From Thermospira aquatica (GTDB lineage Bacteria; Spirochaetota; Brevinematia; Brevinematales; Thermospiraceae), in assembly GCF_023525255.1 (NCBI RefSeq), contig NZ_CP073355.1, positions 1,550,001 through 1,614,000 of the forward strand: a stretch of DNA of 64,000 bases, read 5' to 3'. The position numbers and the translations under genes are program-made. Below are positions 46,225 to 55,087 of the stretch, in pieces (position 1 is the first letter of the stretch; each line of letters begins with the position of its first letter). Below the pieces are notes generated by a model. It searched no databases, was not told the DNA's origin, and saw only the letters and a list, made by a program, of their open reading frames with translations.

Positions 46225-47652
46225 TTAGCGAAGTTTTTCTCGTAACCCCGGGATGGTATAGCCGTACGTGTCTTTCATGTCTCGGAGGGGTTTGTCTATG
46301 GGAATGTCTTTGGGTAGCCCGAGTCTTTTGATAACCTCTTCTGGGGAGAGTTTGAGTGAGTTTGCGATCTCCTGGATGGTCATTGTTCCCTCGAGGAAAA
46401 AGCCTTCGGTTTGAGAAGAGGGGCCTTCAGTTTTAGAAGAGGAGGAGGGAGTTTGTCCGGAAGAAGGTTGTTTTTGTGGGAGAGTTTCTATTTGTTGTGA
46501 GTTAGTGGCTTTGGAAAGAAGATTTCTGACGACTTCTCTTACTGTTTCGGTTTCCCAATTGGTGATACCTGCCAGGGTTCCAATATCTTTGATACGTGTT
46601 TCAAGAGGAATCTTTGTTTCTGAAAGTTGAAGGGCTTGATAAAAATCTTGTTTCTCTAAATGAAAGCTCTCAAGAACCTCCCCAAGGGTTGTAGATCCTT
46701 TGATATCATCAGGTGATAGGGAAGCGGTTTTTGCCTTTTCAGAGAGAGGAATATCGCTAAAGCGCGCTTGACCTGTGAGAGCTGCGACACTTACCAGGGT
46801 GATAGAGATGCCCAGCCCAATAAGAGCAATGGTGAAAGGGGAAAGCTTTTTGCGCCACCAGGTGTTAGAGAGGGTGGACTTTTTGGTAGGACAAATGGTA
46901 ACACATTCCTGGCAATTGATGCACTCTAAAGAGGTGATATTCGCCGTATGTTCCACATCAATATTCATGGGACAGGTCTTGGTGCAGAGAGAACAATGAA
47001 TACAGGTTTGGTTATCTCGGCGTATGCGAAATGGACTCAGGCGGCTTACCAGAGCAAGGAAAGCTCCGAGGGGACAAAGATACTTACAGAAAAACCTTTC
47101 ATAGAAAAAAGAAAGCCCAAGACTGACTATCAGGATGATAAGACCAATGGCGAATTCTTCCCAGAGTTCTGAGAATCCCGCAGCGAGATGACCGTAAGCG
47201 GCAAAAGGATCGTAGGGTCGTATGATAAGGGTGCCAGCTTTCCAGGTGAAGTATAAGATACCAAAGAGAGCGATGTATTTTAGCCAACGAAGGGGACGAT
47301 CGATAACTTTTGGCATGATGAAGCGTTTTTTGAGAAGTTTTTTCCCCAGCCAGCCAAAGATACCTTGAAGTACCCCGAGAGCGCATATCCATCCACAGAA
47401 GAAACGGCCGGCCACAAGGGCGAGAATGATAGTTGCCCCCAAAAGAACAAACGAAGAAGGCTGAATTTTCTGGAGAATAGCGTTTTCTGCAACGAGTTTG
47501 TACAGACCTTCAAGTCCTCCAAAAGGGCAGAGCGCATCGACAGATGGAAAACCAGGAAGTTTTTGGTGAAGTACCGTGAGTATGGTTACAAGAGCAAGAA
47601 AGAAACCCAGGGAAAAGAGACGAAAGATTTGAACCGAATGAGGTTTTTTCAT
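46225..47652 (-). CDS. Polytopic 4Fe-4S membrane protein (NapH/CcoG-like) with helical C-terminal extension
   Basis: 475 residues, GGAGG before the start. Membrane helices near 10-30, 52-75, 108-130 and 150-170 alternate with CPFGGLEG, FCGWICALG and FCKYLCPLGAF, the Cys motifs of the NapH family. Two ferredoxin clusters follow: CIHCSLCTKTCP and CINCQECVTICP. One more helix lies near 270. The remaining 180 residues hold a Ser-rich linker and short helical repeats (TLGEVLESFHLEKQDFYQAL, TIQEIANSLKLSPEEVIKRLG). Probably transfers electrons across or along the membrane; partner unknown. Confidence 0.85.
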   Translation of the reverse strand: MKKPHSVQIFRLFSLGFFLALVTILTVLHQKLPGFPSVDALCPFGGLEGLYKLVAENAILQKIQPSSFVLLGATIILALVAGRFFCGWICALGVLQGIFGWLGKKLLKKRFIMPKVIDRPLRWLKYIALFGILYFTWKAGTLIIRPYDPFAAYGHLAAGFSELWEEFAIGLIILIVSLGLSFFYERFFCKYLCPLGAFLALVSRLSPFRIRRDNQTCIHCSLCTKTCPMNIDVEHTANITSLECINCQECVTICPTKKSTLSNTWWRKKLSPFTIALIGLGISITLVSVAALTGQARFSDIPLSEKAKTASLSPDDIKGSTTLGEVLESFHLEKQDFYQALQLSETKIPLETRIKDIGTLAGITNWETETVREVVRNLLSKATNSQQIETLPQKQPSSGQTPSSSSKTEGPSSQTEGFFLEGTMTIQEIANSLKLSPEEVIKRLGLPKDIPIDKPLRDMKDTYGYTIPGLREKLR

Positions 47653-47746
47653 AATTCCTCCTTACAGCTAGTATCTTGTTATAATAAGACCTTAGGCGAG
47701 AGAAAAGTTGCAAATTTTTATAAAGAGTATCTTTATCTTTAAAAAA

Positions 47747-48754
47747 TCACAAGGGATTTTTCTTTTCTTTTTCGAGATTTTTTTGAGCGACAGAGAGTCC
47801 GTACCATTTGAGCGGATTGAGCACCATCGTACCGTCTCGAATCTCAAGATAGAAAAAACTGTTTTTTTGAATACTGGCAATAATGGTTTCTGATGAGAGT
47901 TTTTGTCCTTTGCGAACTGTGATCGTATCCAGCTCTCCAAAAACAATACGTTTTTCCTGTCCTAAAGAGACGATGACGACGTTCCCAAAACCATAAAGCC
48001 AGCCTGTATATTCCACTACTCCAGTTGTGGTTGCGCGAAGCACCGTATTTTCTTTGACCTGGACTCTCACACCACGTGGAGTATTTTCGAGAGAAAGGAT
48101 GAGTTTCCGATCAACGGGGAAATCACCTGACCATGCAAGATGCTGGTTTGTTGGTGGTTTAGGAGGAGGGTGCTTTTCCCCAGTGGTAGTATAGATGCGG
48201 AGTTTTTCACCGGGGTAGATGGTGGGAGAATTTTTGGTATTCCATTGTTGGATGTCGGTGGTTTTCACGTTGTAAAGTTTTGCAATGCTGTAAAGGGTTT
48301 CTCCACTTCTGACAGTATGCCAGAGCGTTTGCTGTTTTTTTAAAGAGGCAGGATTTTCGGATGAATGAGAAGGAGAAAAAGAGTTTGAGGAAGAAGGATT
48401 GTTCTTAAAAATGGGGATAAGGAGTTTTTGTCCTGTATAGAGATTTTCGTCGGGAAGTTGATTGCAGAGAATAATGCTAGGCAGGGGTGTAGAAAATCTC
48501 CGTGAGAGAGCGATAAGGGTATCCCCGGACTGAACGGTGTATTCCTGGAGTTCGTCAGGGATGGCGAGTTTCTGGCCTACCCGGAGGGTATCTGAGGTAA
48601 GTTCATTTATTCGTCGAATGGCGGCAACAGGTATTCCTATTTTCCGTGAGATGCCGAGAAGCGTATCACCTGGTTGAACAACGTAATCGACAGCATAGAA
48701 AGAGACAGCACGGAGTACAAAAAGAAGGGAAAGATATCCTTTCCATTTCACCAT
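47747..48754 (-). CDS. LysM protein with degenerate M23 (LytM-like) domain
   Basis: 335 residues from ATG 48754; ATG 48772 is an alternative and neither has a clear ribosome-binding site. Signal-like helix, then three LysM repeats (VDYVVQPGDTLLGISRK, YTVQSGDTLIALSRR, HTVRSGETLYSIAKL). The end follows the M23 pattern (GVVEYTGWLYGFGNVVIV, FFYLEIRDGTMVLNPLKWYG), but HxH and the other zinc ligands are absent, so it should bind peptidoglycan without cutting it, like EnvC/NlpD-type activators. Confidence 0.85.
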   Translation of the reverse strand: MVKWKGYLSLLFVLRAVSFYAVDYVVQPGDTLLGISRKIGIPVAAIRRINELTSDTLRVGQKLAIPDELQEYTVQSGDTLIALSRRFSTPLPSIILCNQLPDENLYTGQKLLIPIFKNNPSSSNSFSPSHSSENPASLKKQQTLWHTVRSGETLYSIAKLYNVKTTDIQQWNTKNSPTIYPGEKLRIYTTTGEKHPPPKPPTNQHLAWSGDFPVDRKLILSLENTPRGVRVQVKENTVLRATTTGVVEYTGWLYGFGNVVIVSLGQEKRIVFGELDTITVRKGQKLSSETIIASIQKNSFFYLEIRDGTMVLNPLKWYGLSVAQKNLEKEKKNPL

Positions 48755-48796
48755 TTTCTTTTTTATCGGCATTTTTTTTGTGGTTCTAAAAAAGAA

Positions 48797-48816
48797 AAGG
48801 CGCCTTACGGCGCCTT
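48797..48816 (-). terminator. Terminator of the Hsp20 operon
   Basis: AAGGCGCC / GGCGCCTT stem with a 4-base loop, followed on the minus strand by TTCTTTTTT. Confidence 0.9.
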
Positions 48817-48836
48817 CAAGGATGCGGGTGTTTGTC

Positions 48837-49172
48837 TTAGGCTGTTTTGACTTCGATCTGACGAGGCTTGAAGTCCTCAGCTTTGTTGAGGGTAATGGTG
48901 AGAATACCATCCTGATAGGATGCCTCAATGGTTTCGCGGTTGACTTTTGGTCCAATGCGGAACTCTCGGTGATATTCTCCAAGCTCGAATTCGGTATCAA
49001 TGGGGCGCCATTCTTTGCCGATTTCGACCGTTTTGGCCTCAACAATCAATCTCTCCTCATCGACCTTGACAGAGAGAGTGGATTTGTCTATGCCAGGCAT
49101 CTCCATCAGGATGACATAGGCATTTTCGTTTTCGTAGATATCAGAAGCGGGGATGAGTTTGCGTTTTTCCAT
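48837..49172 (-). CDS. Hsp20/alpha-crystallin small heat-shock protein (third of three)
   Basis: 111 residues. Alpha-crystallin domain from about residue 10: AYVILMEMPGIDKSTLSVKV and YHREFRIGPKVNRETIEASYQDGILTITL. Very short N-terminal arm and no C-terminal IxI. It holds unfolding proteins. Strong AAGGAGG; 10 bases after the second Hsp20 gene. Confidence 0.95.
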   Translation of the reverse strand: MEKRKLIPASDIYENENAYVILMEMPGIDKSTLSVKVDEERLIVEAKTVEIGKEWRPIDTEFELGEYHREFRIGPKVNRETIEASYQDGILTITLNKAEDFKPRQIEVKTA

Positions 49173-49182
49173 ACGTACCTCC

Positions 49183-49599
49183 TTACTTTACCTTGACTTC
49201 GATCTTTTTGGGTTCTTTTTTCTCACGTTTTGGTAAAAAGACCAACAGGATCCCATCGATGAGCTTGGCTTCAATCCTGGTTGGATCAACTTCTGCGGAG
49301 AGGCGATAGCTTCGGCTTTCGATGGGTTTGAGACGCTCTCTTCGGATCCATTTAACGTTGTCGTTTTGTTCCTCGCTGGGCTTGAGGGTGATGGTGAGAA
49401 GGTCATTTTCATAATGGACCTCTACACCTTCCTTTTTGATACCAGGAGCCAGCATCTGGATCATGTAGCCACTTTCGTTTTCGTAAATATTGGCGTAGTT
49501 TAAGCGCATCTCTCGCGCTTCTTCCCAGAAGAAGGGAGTGTCAAGCAGACTATTCATGAGATGTTTCATTCTCTCAAGTTCATAAAAGATGTTCGTCAT
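49183..49599 (-). CDS. Hsp20/alpha-crystallin small heat-shock protein (second of three)
   Basis: 138 residues. N-terminal arm to about 35, then the crystallin domain (GYMIQMLAPGIKKEGVEVHY, SYRLSAEVDPTRIEAKLIDGILLVFL), the GILxVxL box, and a basic tail KKEPKKIEVKVK. The tail IEVKV may serve as the oligomerisation motif. AAGGAGG before the start; 10 bases after the first gene. Confidence 0.95.
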   Translation of the reverse strand: MTNIFYELERMKHLMNSLLDTPFFWEEAREMRLNYANIYENESGYMIQMLAPGIKKEGVEVHYENDLLTITLKPSEEQNDNVKWIRRERLKPIESRSYRLSAEVDPTRIEAKLIDGILLVFLPKREKKEPKKIEVKVK

Positions 49600-49609
49600 A
49601 AAAACCTCC

Positions 49610-50026
49610 TTACGAAATCTTTACATCAATTTTTTTGGTTTTGGACTCACCGACTTTGGGGAGTTCAATGGTGAGCACTCCTTTCTTGTACTCAGCTTTC
49701 GCTTTGTTTGCATCTACCTCTCGAGGGAGTTCAATACTTCGACAGAAACTCCCCTCAAATCGCTCAATGCGATGATAGTTCTTGTTCTTTTCTTCTCGCT
49801 TCTCTGAGCGGCTTCCACTGATGGTGAGGATGTTGTTAGAAAGCTCAACTTTAATGTCTTTTTCATCCATGCCGGGGAGATCTGCCTTGACCACGATGGC
49901 TTTGTCAGTCTCCTCGAGATCCACGTTAAAGGACCATGGGGTCCCATCAAAGGTCGTTACCCAGTCTGTTCGGAAAAAATCATCCAACCAGCTTATAGGG
50001 TTTGTGTTTCTCCGAATCAGTTTCAT
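49610..50026 (-). CDS. Hsp20/alpha-crystallin small heat-shock protein (first of three)
   Basis: 138 residues, the most canonical of the three: VVKADLPGMDEKDIKVELSN, FCRSIELPREVDANKAKAEYK and GVLTIELPKV, with C-terminal KKIDVKIS. AAAGGAGG precedes the start. First gene of the operon, with a sigma54 promoter about 40 bases upstream. Confidence 0.96.
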   Translation of the reverse strand: MKLIRRNTNPISWLDDFFRTDWVTTFDGTPWSFNVDLEETDKAIVVKADLPGMDEKDIKVELSNNILTISGSRSEKREEKNKNYHRIERFEGSFCRSIELPREVDANKAKAEYKKGVLTIELPKVGESKTKKIDVKIS

Positions 50027-50067
50027 AGGCTACCTCCTTTTTTTGTTTTTTTCTTCGTAAAAGATTT

Positions 50068-50083
50068 AGCAAAAAGCGTGCCA
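50068..50083 (-). promoter_or_regulatory. Sigma54 (RpoN) promoter of the Hsp20 operon
   Basis: Minus-strand TGGCACGCTTTTTGCT (50083 to 50068) is an exact match to the -24/-12 consensus TGGCACG-N4-TTGCW. Transcription would begin near 50057, about 31 bases before the first ATG. No good sigma70 or CIRCE-type element was noticed. Confidence 0.85.
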
Positions 50084-50159
50084 AAAAAATTATGAAAAAG
50101 GGATAAAAATGTCGGAAAAAAATGAGCAGAATGAGTTTTTTTGAGCTCTTTTTTTATAA

Positions 50160-50212
50160 ATGTTTCTTTTTGACTCATTTTTAGAATTGTGATTTTGTTT
50201 CTTTTTGAAACA
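50160..50212 (-). promoter_or_regulatory. Candidate enhancer sites for a sigma54 activator
   Basis: Perfect dyad TGTTTC-N5-GAAACA at 50196-50212 and a near copy TGTTTC-N5-GACTCA at 50161-50177. Their centres are 35 bp apart, about 110 and 145 bp upstream of the predicted start, the usual place for activator-binding sites. Rest of 50027-50350 holds only A/T-rich sequence and the PEBP promoter. Confidence 0.6.
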
Positions 50213-50263
50213 TTTTTTTATTTTTTTTTGCTGTTGTGGTTTAAAAATATACATTTTTCCCTA

Positions 50264-50292
50264 TTGCAAAAAAAATTTTTTTGTAGTATACT
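50264..50292 (+). promoter_or_regulatory. Sigma70-type promoter of the PEBP gene
   Basis: TTGCAA (50264-50269) and TATACT (50287-50292), 17-base spacer. Confidence 0.65.
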
Positions 50293-50350
50293 AAACTCAG
50301 GAAAAAAGTTTTAAATATGCCCAGGCAAAGGGTAAAGAAAGAGGTAGGGT

Positions 50351-50809
50351 ATGAAAATCGAAAGTCCTGCATTTTCGCATGGGGGGATGATTCCTTCCCT
50401 TTATACGTGTGATGGGAGGGATATTTCTCCTGAATTGGTGTGGGATGGTGTGCCGGAGAATTCTCAGAGTCTGGTGCTTTTATGTGAGGATCCGGATGCA
50501 CCGGGAGGGCTTTTTGTTCACTGGGTGTTGTTTGATATTCCTCCTGCGGTAAAAGGGCTCCCCCAGAATGTTTCGGGGAATGAACTGGCTCGTTTGGGTG
50601 CAAAACAGGGGAGAACGGACTTTGGAGGGATTGGATACGGTGGTCCCTGCCCGCCTTCTGGGGTGCATCGATATTTTTTTCGGTTGTATGCGCTGGGTGT
50701 GGTACTGGGGTTACCTGAGGGGGCAACTCGTTCTCAGGTAGTTCGGGCAATGGATGGGCATATCCTTGATAAAGCTGAAATCATGGGGAATTATCATCGG
50801 CAGAGATAG
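50351..50809 (+). CDS. YbhB/YbcL-type PEBP (Raf kinase inhibitor-like) protein
   Basis: 152 residues, full-length single domain. DGRDISPELVWDGVPENSQS, CEDPDAPGGLFVHWVLFDIP and GPCPPSGVHRYFFRLYAL are the ligand-pocket signatures. Bacterial role is unknown; no signal peptide. An SDR gene follows after 28 bases. Confidence 0.93.
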   Translation: MKIESPAFSHGGMIPSLYTCDGRDISPELVWDGVPENSQSLVLLCEDPDAPGGLFVHWVLFDIPPAVKGLPQNVSGNELARLGAKQGRTDFGGIGYGGPCPPSGVHRYFFRLYALGVVLGLPEGATRSQVVRAMDGHILDKAEIMGNYHRQR

Positions 50810-50837
50810 TTTTTTGAAATTGTTTTAAGGAGAGAGA

Positions 50838-51581
50838 ATGAAATATGTGGTGATTACAGGGGTTTCTCGTGGACTGGGGAAGTCTCTGGCGAAGGCTTTT
50901 TTGTTTTCAGGGTGGGGGGTGATTGGCATCTCAAGAACAAGTGATGGTGGTCTGGAGGAGGAAGCAAAAAAAATGGGCAAAAGCTATGTGTTTGTACCGT
51001 GGGATTTGACAGAACTTGAGACGCTTGAGTCTTTGGCGGAAAAGATGGTTTCTCTGGTACCTGGTGATAGTGAAGAGGTGGTTTTGGTTCATAATGCTGG
51101 AGAGATGCAACCTGTTACTGAGATTAAAAATCTTTCTTACAAAGAGGTGGAACATAATTTTATTCTCAATACCGTCTCGGTCATTGTGTTGACGGCAGCT
51201 TTTTTACGTAAAGTTGGTGGGAGGTTTCCTTTTCTCCAGCTCGTATTTATTTCGAGTCGCTCCGTGATTTCTCCCAGGCGGCTCTGGGCTGTGTATGGGG
51301 CAGCCAAAGCAGGTGTAGATCATTTTGTTTCTTCGTTAGCGTTGGAGTATAAAGGGAAAGACAATATGAGAGCCATAGCGATTCATCCTCCGGCAATGGA
51401 TACTGAGATGAGAAAAAATTATCTTAAGAGACGATCTTTTTTATTCTGGCTGTGGGACTGGATTGAGCGATACGTTCTGAGACAGAAAAAGGTATATGAT
51501 CCTGATCTGGTAGCATGGAAGCTTTTTTATCTCATTGAAAAGCACTCACTTCCGTCGGGATCGGTGTGGCGATGGGAATAA
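50838..51581 (+). CDS. Short-chain dehydrogenase/reductase (sepiapterin reductase-like)
   Basis: 247 residues. Cofactor motif TGVSRGLGK (8-16), HNAGEMQPV near 87, catalytic Ser in FISSRSV and YGAAK with Tyr and Lys near 153-157. NADPH is probable from the Arg after the glycine motif. It ends 3 bases before the convergent argH stop. Substrate unknown. Confidence 0.9.
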   Translation: MKYVVITGVSRGLGKSLAKAFLFSGWGVIGISRTSDGGLEEEAKKMGKSYVFVPWDLTELETLESLAEKMVSLVPGDSEEVVLVHNAGEMQPVTEIKNLSYKEVEHNFILNTVSVIVLTAAFLRKVGGRFPFLQLVFISSRSVISPRRLWAVYGAAKAGVDHFVSSLALEYKGKDNMRAIAIHPPAMDTEMRKNYLKRRSFLFWLWDWIERYVLRQKKVYDPDLVAWKLFYLIEKHSLPSGSVWRWE

Positions 51582-51584
51582 GTG

Positions 51585-52937
51585 CTACTGAAAGAGGGCA
51601 TCAAGGGTACGCTGAAAGTCTTCTGATTGTTTTTGCCAGAAGCCCTCAGCACGACGAATTTCCGCACGAATAGCATCGTAGTCATAGGTGAGTGGTGAAC
51701 CGGGGGAGATACGGGATGCGAGACTCTGACGTATAAGATCGGGAGTGACCTCAAGCTTGGATATTTGTTTGGCCGCTTCTCGGTAGGCATCCCGGAAGGG
51801 TTTGCCTTTGCGAACGGCTTGAAAAACGAGGTCGGTAGCAAAGAGTCCAGGGGAGAGGAGGCTTTTGATTCTCTCCTCGTTGAAACGGATATTTTCCAGA
51901 ACAAGAGAGAGGATATCGAGGGTTTCTTCAACGATGGCAAAGCTTCGCATGAGGGGTTCTTTGGTTTCCTGCATGTCTCGATTGTAGCCGGAGAGGAGAC
52001 CGGTGGTCATGCTTTTGATCTGGGAGGCGTAGGACTGAACGACCGATGCTTTGGCGCGCACCAGTTCCATGACGTCGAGATTTCTTTTTTGAGGCATGAG
52101 GGAACTCCCCGTCGTGATAGCTCCTGTTGTTTCGATGAAGAGGAGCTCGTCCATATTCCAGGTGAGAAGATCAGCAGCAAGCCGTGAACCATCAAGCATC
52201 CAGTTCCAGAGGGCATCAACGATCATGGCCTCAAACTTGCCCCGTGAGTTTTGAACGGCGAGAGGACTGTAGTGGATACGACCAAATCCCAGGAGTCGAG
52301 TGGTCATATCCCTATCAAGAGGGAGAGGAACACCAAAACCACTTCCGGTACCAAGGGGATTGGCGTCTATGAGTTTGTAAATGTTTTCGAGGTGAAAGAG
52401 ATTGTCCATGCCCAGTTCAATAAAACCAGCCATCCAGAATCCCACCGTCATGAGCATCGCCTGTTTGGTATGGGTATAACCGGGAAGAATGGTCTGGTAA
52501 TGGGATTCGCCGAGGTTAGCCATGGTTTTGAGGAGGTTGATGGCCTTGAGGGCGGTGGAGAGAAGGTGGTTTTTTTCGTAAAGCCTGAGGACTACCATGA
52601 CTTGATCGTTACGGCTTCTCCCCGTATGGAGTTTTTTCCCGGTCTCCTGGAGTTTTTCAGTGAGCTGGTTTTCTAGTTTGGAGTGGATATCTTCATCAGC
52701 GATGGTGAGGGGTATCTCTTTCCCATGCTGATGAAAAAGTTCAATAATAGTTTGTTTTATGTCCTGGTATTCTTTCTCTGAGAGAATTCCAATCTTGTAA
52801 AGCATGGCGGCGTGAGCAAGACTTGCTGCCATCTCGTAAAAATAGAGTTTTCCGTCGAGAAGGTAATCCTGTCCTACTTCGTAGGATTCAACGAGGGGAT
52901 GAAGATTTTCACCACCTTTTTCCCAGACCTTTGCCAT
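51585..52937 (-). CDS. argH: Argininosuccinate lyase
   Basis: 450 residues. Cleaves argininosuccinate to arginine and fumarate. DEDIHSKLENQLTE, KLHTGRSRNDQV, GYTHTKQAML and the flexible loop GSSLMPQKRNLDVMELVRAK are present; the loop usually reads GSSIMPQKKNPD, so this copy is slightly divergent. It lies downstream of a glycosyltransferase and argF on the same strand; argG is not in the window. Confidence 0.93.
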   Translation of the reverse strand: MAKVWEKGGENLHPLVESYEVGQDYLLDGKLYFYEMAASLAHAAMLYKIGILSEKEYQDIKQTIIELFHQHGKEIPLTIADEDIHSKLENQLTEKLQETGKKLHTGRSRNDQVMVVLRLYEKNHLLSTALKAINLLKTMANLGESHYQTILPGYTHTKQAMLMTVGFWMAGFIELGMDNLFHLENIYKLIDANPLGTGSGFGVPLPLDRDMTTRLLGFGRIHYSPLAVQNSRGKFEAMIVDALWNWMLDGSRLAADLLTWNMDELLFIETTGAITTGSSLMPQKRNLDVMELVRAKASVVQSYASQIKSMTTGLLSGYNRDMQETKEPLMRSFAIVEETLDILSLVLENIRFNEERIKSLLSPGLFATDLVFQAVRKGKPFRDAYREAAKQISKLEVTPDLIRQSLASRISPGSPLTYDYDAIRAEIRRAEGFWQKQSEDFQRTLDALFQ

Positions 52938-52946
52938 GGTTTGCTC

Positions 52947-54050
52947 CTATATTTTCCATTGGGTTTGTACCTTGACATCAAAGATAACAAGCAGGAAAAA
53001 AACAAGATTAAACAATGTCCAAACCGGGAGATAAAACAGATAAAAAAGGATAAACTCCCACCATACAAATCGCATATGAAAATGTTTTGCCACTCCCCAG
53101 TAGATTCCCATCGTGAATCCCAGAGCAAGAAGGAAGGGGATGTAACTTCCTCCGGCAAGGAAACTGTACTGGATAAAGTTAAAGAGCAGGGCAGATGTAA
53201 AACTCCATGCATGAGAGACTAACATCACAAGAGCTGCCAGAATCTTGAGTCGAAATACATGAAGAAGAATATAGGCAAGGACATATGCCGCTATTGGTAG
53301 AATAAAGACCCCTATTGCAAGAAGAAGGGCGGGAAAGGAAAGGCTTTTTTTGAGGACATCGAGGAAGTACCATTTAAACCAGAGAACGTTGTTGAGTGCC
53401 CATCGTTTTCTTTGAATAAGCCAGTCTTTTAAGGTGTCGGAGACCCCATTGGTAACTTTAAGCTCTGGCGGAAAAGCAAATCGACCATGGTGGATAAAGG
53501 ATCGTGCGGCAAAATCCATGTCTTCATTGATGACACGTCGAAACCCACCGAGTTTGTCAAACCATGCTTTTTGTACGGCAAAACAGGCGCCATTCATGGA
53601 TGGGGAGTGTCCGGAAAGTTTTGCGAGAAGATAGGTTGCCGTGACGAATCCCATGAATTCATAGCTCATCATAGCGGAGATAAAGGTATTCACGCGGGCT
53701 TCTTTGGGCATTTCTACGATGTGGTTGTTTTCAAGATAGATCGCGAGTTTTTTGAGAAAGTATTTATCCTGTGGAAAGATGATGTCGTTATCAATGAAGA
53801 GAAGAGCGTCTGTTTGAAGGGTACGGGTTACGTCATTTAAAGACATAACCTTGCCTTTTTGTATACCGTTGTAGTGGATACGGATATGGTTTCGATAAAG
53901 GTCAAGGATACTCTCGATAGCTTCATTGGTAGGACCATCCACGACGACGATAATTTCTTTTTCGGCATAATCAAAAAAAAGGAGACGTTCAATGATGCTT
54001 TTGAGGTCTCTGGGATCACGGTAAACGGTGATAAGAGCGGTGATTTTCAT
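52947..54050 (-). CDS. Membrane glycosyltransferase, family 2
   Basis: 367 residues. GT-A fold at the start (ITALITVYRDP, VVVDGPTNE), metal-binding DND in ALLFIDNDIIF, acceptor NEDMDFAAR and the processive-enzyme QRKRW. Four hydrophobic segments fill the last 140 residues. The layout resembles hyaluronan/cellulose synthase-like and N-acetylglucosaminyl transferases, so it may make a surface polysaccharide or glycolipid. It starts 2 bases after argF. Confidence 0.85.
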   Translation of the reverse strand: MKITALITVYRDPRDLKSIIERLLFFDYAEKEIIVVVDGPTNEAIESILDLYRNHIRIHYNGIQKGKVMSLNDVTRTLQTDALLFIDNDIIFPQDKYFLKKLAIYLENNHIVEMPKEARVNTFISAMMSYEFMGFVTATYLLAKLSGHSPSMNGACFAVQKAWFDKLGGFRRVINEDMDFAARSFIHHGRFAFPPELKVTNGVSDTLKDWLIQRKRWALNNVLWFKWYFLDVLKKSLSFPALLLAIGVFILPIAAYVLAYILLHVFRLKILAALVMLVSHAWSFTSALLFNFIQYSFLAGGSYIPFLLALGFTMGIYWGVAKHFHMRFVWWEFILFYLFYLPVWTLFNLVFFLLVIFDVKVQTQWKI

Positions 54051-54052
54051 CC

Positions 54053-54979
54053 TTATGCTCTCATAAGGGTGTACATGATTGCCTTCTGGATGTGGAGACG
54101 GTTCTCAGCCTCATCCCAGACAACTGAGTTTGGTCCCTCGATAACACTGTCGGTGACCTCTTCCCCTCTGTGCGCGGGCAGACAGTGCATGAAGAGGTAA
54201 TCTTTTTTAGCGTATTTTACAAGCTCTTCGTTGATTTGAAAACCTTGAAAATCCTTGAGGCGTTTCTGGGATTCTTCTTCTTGACCCATGGAGGTCCAGA
54301 CGTCCGTGTATACCACATCAGCGTTTTGAATGGCTTCTTTTGGATTATTGGTGAAGAGGAGTTCACTTCCTGAGGTTTGGGCGTTGTGTGTCATCATGTC
54401 TTTGATTCTTGGGTCTATTTCGTAGTTTTTGGGGCTGGCAATAGAAAAGTGTGCTCCGAGCTGGCTGGCAAGGAGTCCCAGCGCATGAGCCATGTTGTTC
54501 CCATCTCCAATGTAGCAGAAACGGATGCCTCTAATATACCCTTTTTTCTCCAGGATGGTTTGAAAATCGGCCATGGCCTGGCATGGATGAAGCCAGTCGG
54601 AAAGGCCATTGATAACGGGAATAGTAGCGTATTTTGCAAGTTCTTCAACCCTTTCGTGGCCAAAGGTGCGAATCATGATGCCATCTACGTAGCGTGAGAG
54701 AACACGGGCTGTGTCGGCTATAGGTTCACCCCGCCCAAGCTGGATGTCTCGACTGCTTAAGAAAAATCCTATACCACCGAGTTCGTAGATCCCGGCTTCA
54801 AAAGAAACCCTTGTTCGGGTGGAAGATTTTTCAAATATCATGGCAAGTTTTTTGCCTTTGAGAGAGTTGGCGTATCTTTTTTTGTTGTGTTTCATACGGA
54901 TGCCGAGATGAATGATGTCAAGAAGTTGCTGAGGAGTAAAATCCTGGGTAGTGAGAAAATCTTTTGGGAGAGTTTTCAT
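54053..54979 (-). CDS. argF: Ornithine carbamoyltransferase
   Basis: 308 residues. Makes citrulline from ornithine and carbamoyl phosphate. Carbamoyl-phosphate loop SSTRTRVSFE near 53, HPCQAMADFQTI near 130, VYTDVWTSMGQ, and the ornithine loop MHCLPAHRGEEVTD near 270. A biosynthetic rather than catabolic role is suggested by argH downstream. Confidence 0.95.
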   Translation of the reverse strand: MKTLPKDFLTTQDFTPQQLLDIIHLGIRMKHNKKRYANSLKGKKLAMIFEKSSTRTRVSFEAGIYELGGIGFFLSSRDIQLGRGEPIADTARVLSRYVDGIMIRTFGHERVEELAKYATIPVINGLSDWLHPCQAMADFQTILEKKGYIRGIRFCYIGDGNNMAHALGLLASQLGAHFSIASPKNYEIDPRIKDMMTHNAQTSGSELLFTNNPKEAIQNADVVYTDVWTSMGQEEESQKRLKDFQGFQINEELVKYAKKDYLFMHCLPAHRGEEVTDSVIEGPNSVVWDEAENRLHIQKAIMYTLMRA

Positions 54980-55014
54980 GGCAATGTCTCCTTATTTAAA
55001 GGAATAGGATATTT

Positions 55015-55043
55015 AGTATACATGGATTTGTGTTTTTTTGCAA
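55015..55043 (-). promoter_or_regulatory. Sigma70-type promoter of argF
   Basis: Minus-strand TTGCAA (55043-55038), 17 bases, TATACT (55020-55015), 35 bases before the argF start. Confidence 0.7.
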
Positions 55044-55087
55044 GAAATGAGAGTAATTCTTCCGTGTCATTTACGATGCTCAAGGGA

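Noticed and set aside
48773-49045. Longer N-terminus for the LysM protein gene
   Set aside because: It would run antisense-independent through the Hsp20 gene and its terminator on the same strand in another frame; the signal-peptide-like start is at 48754 or 48772.
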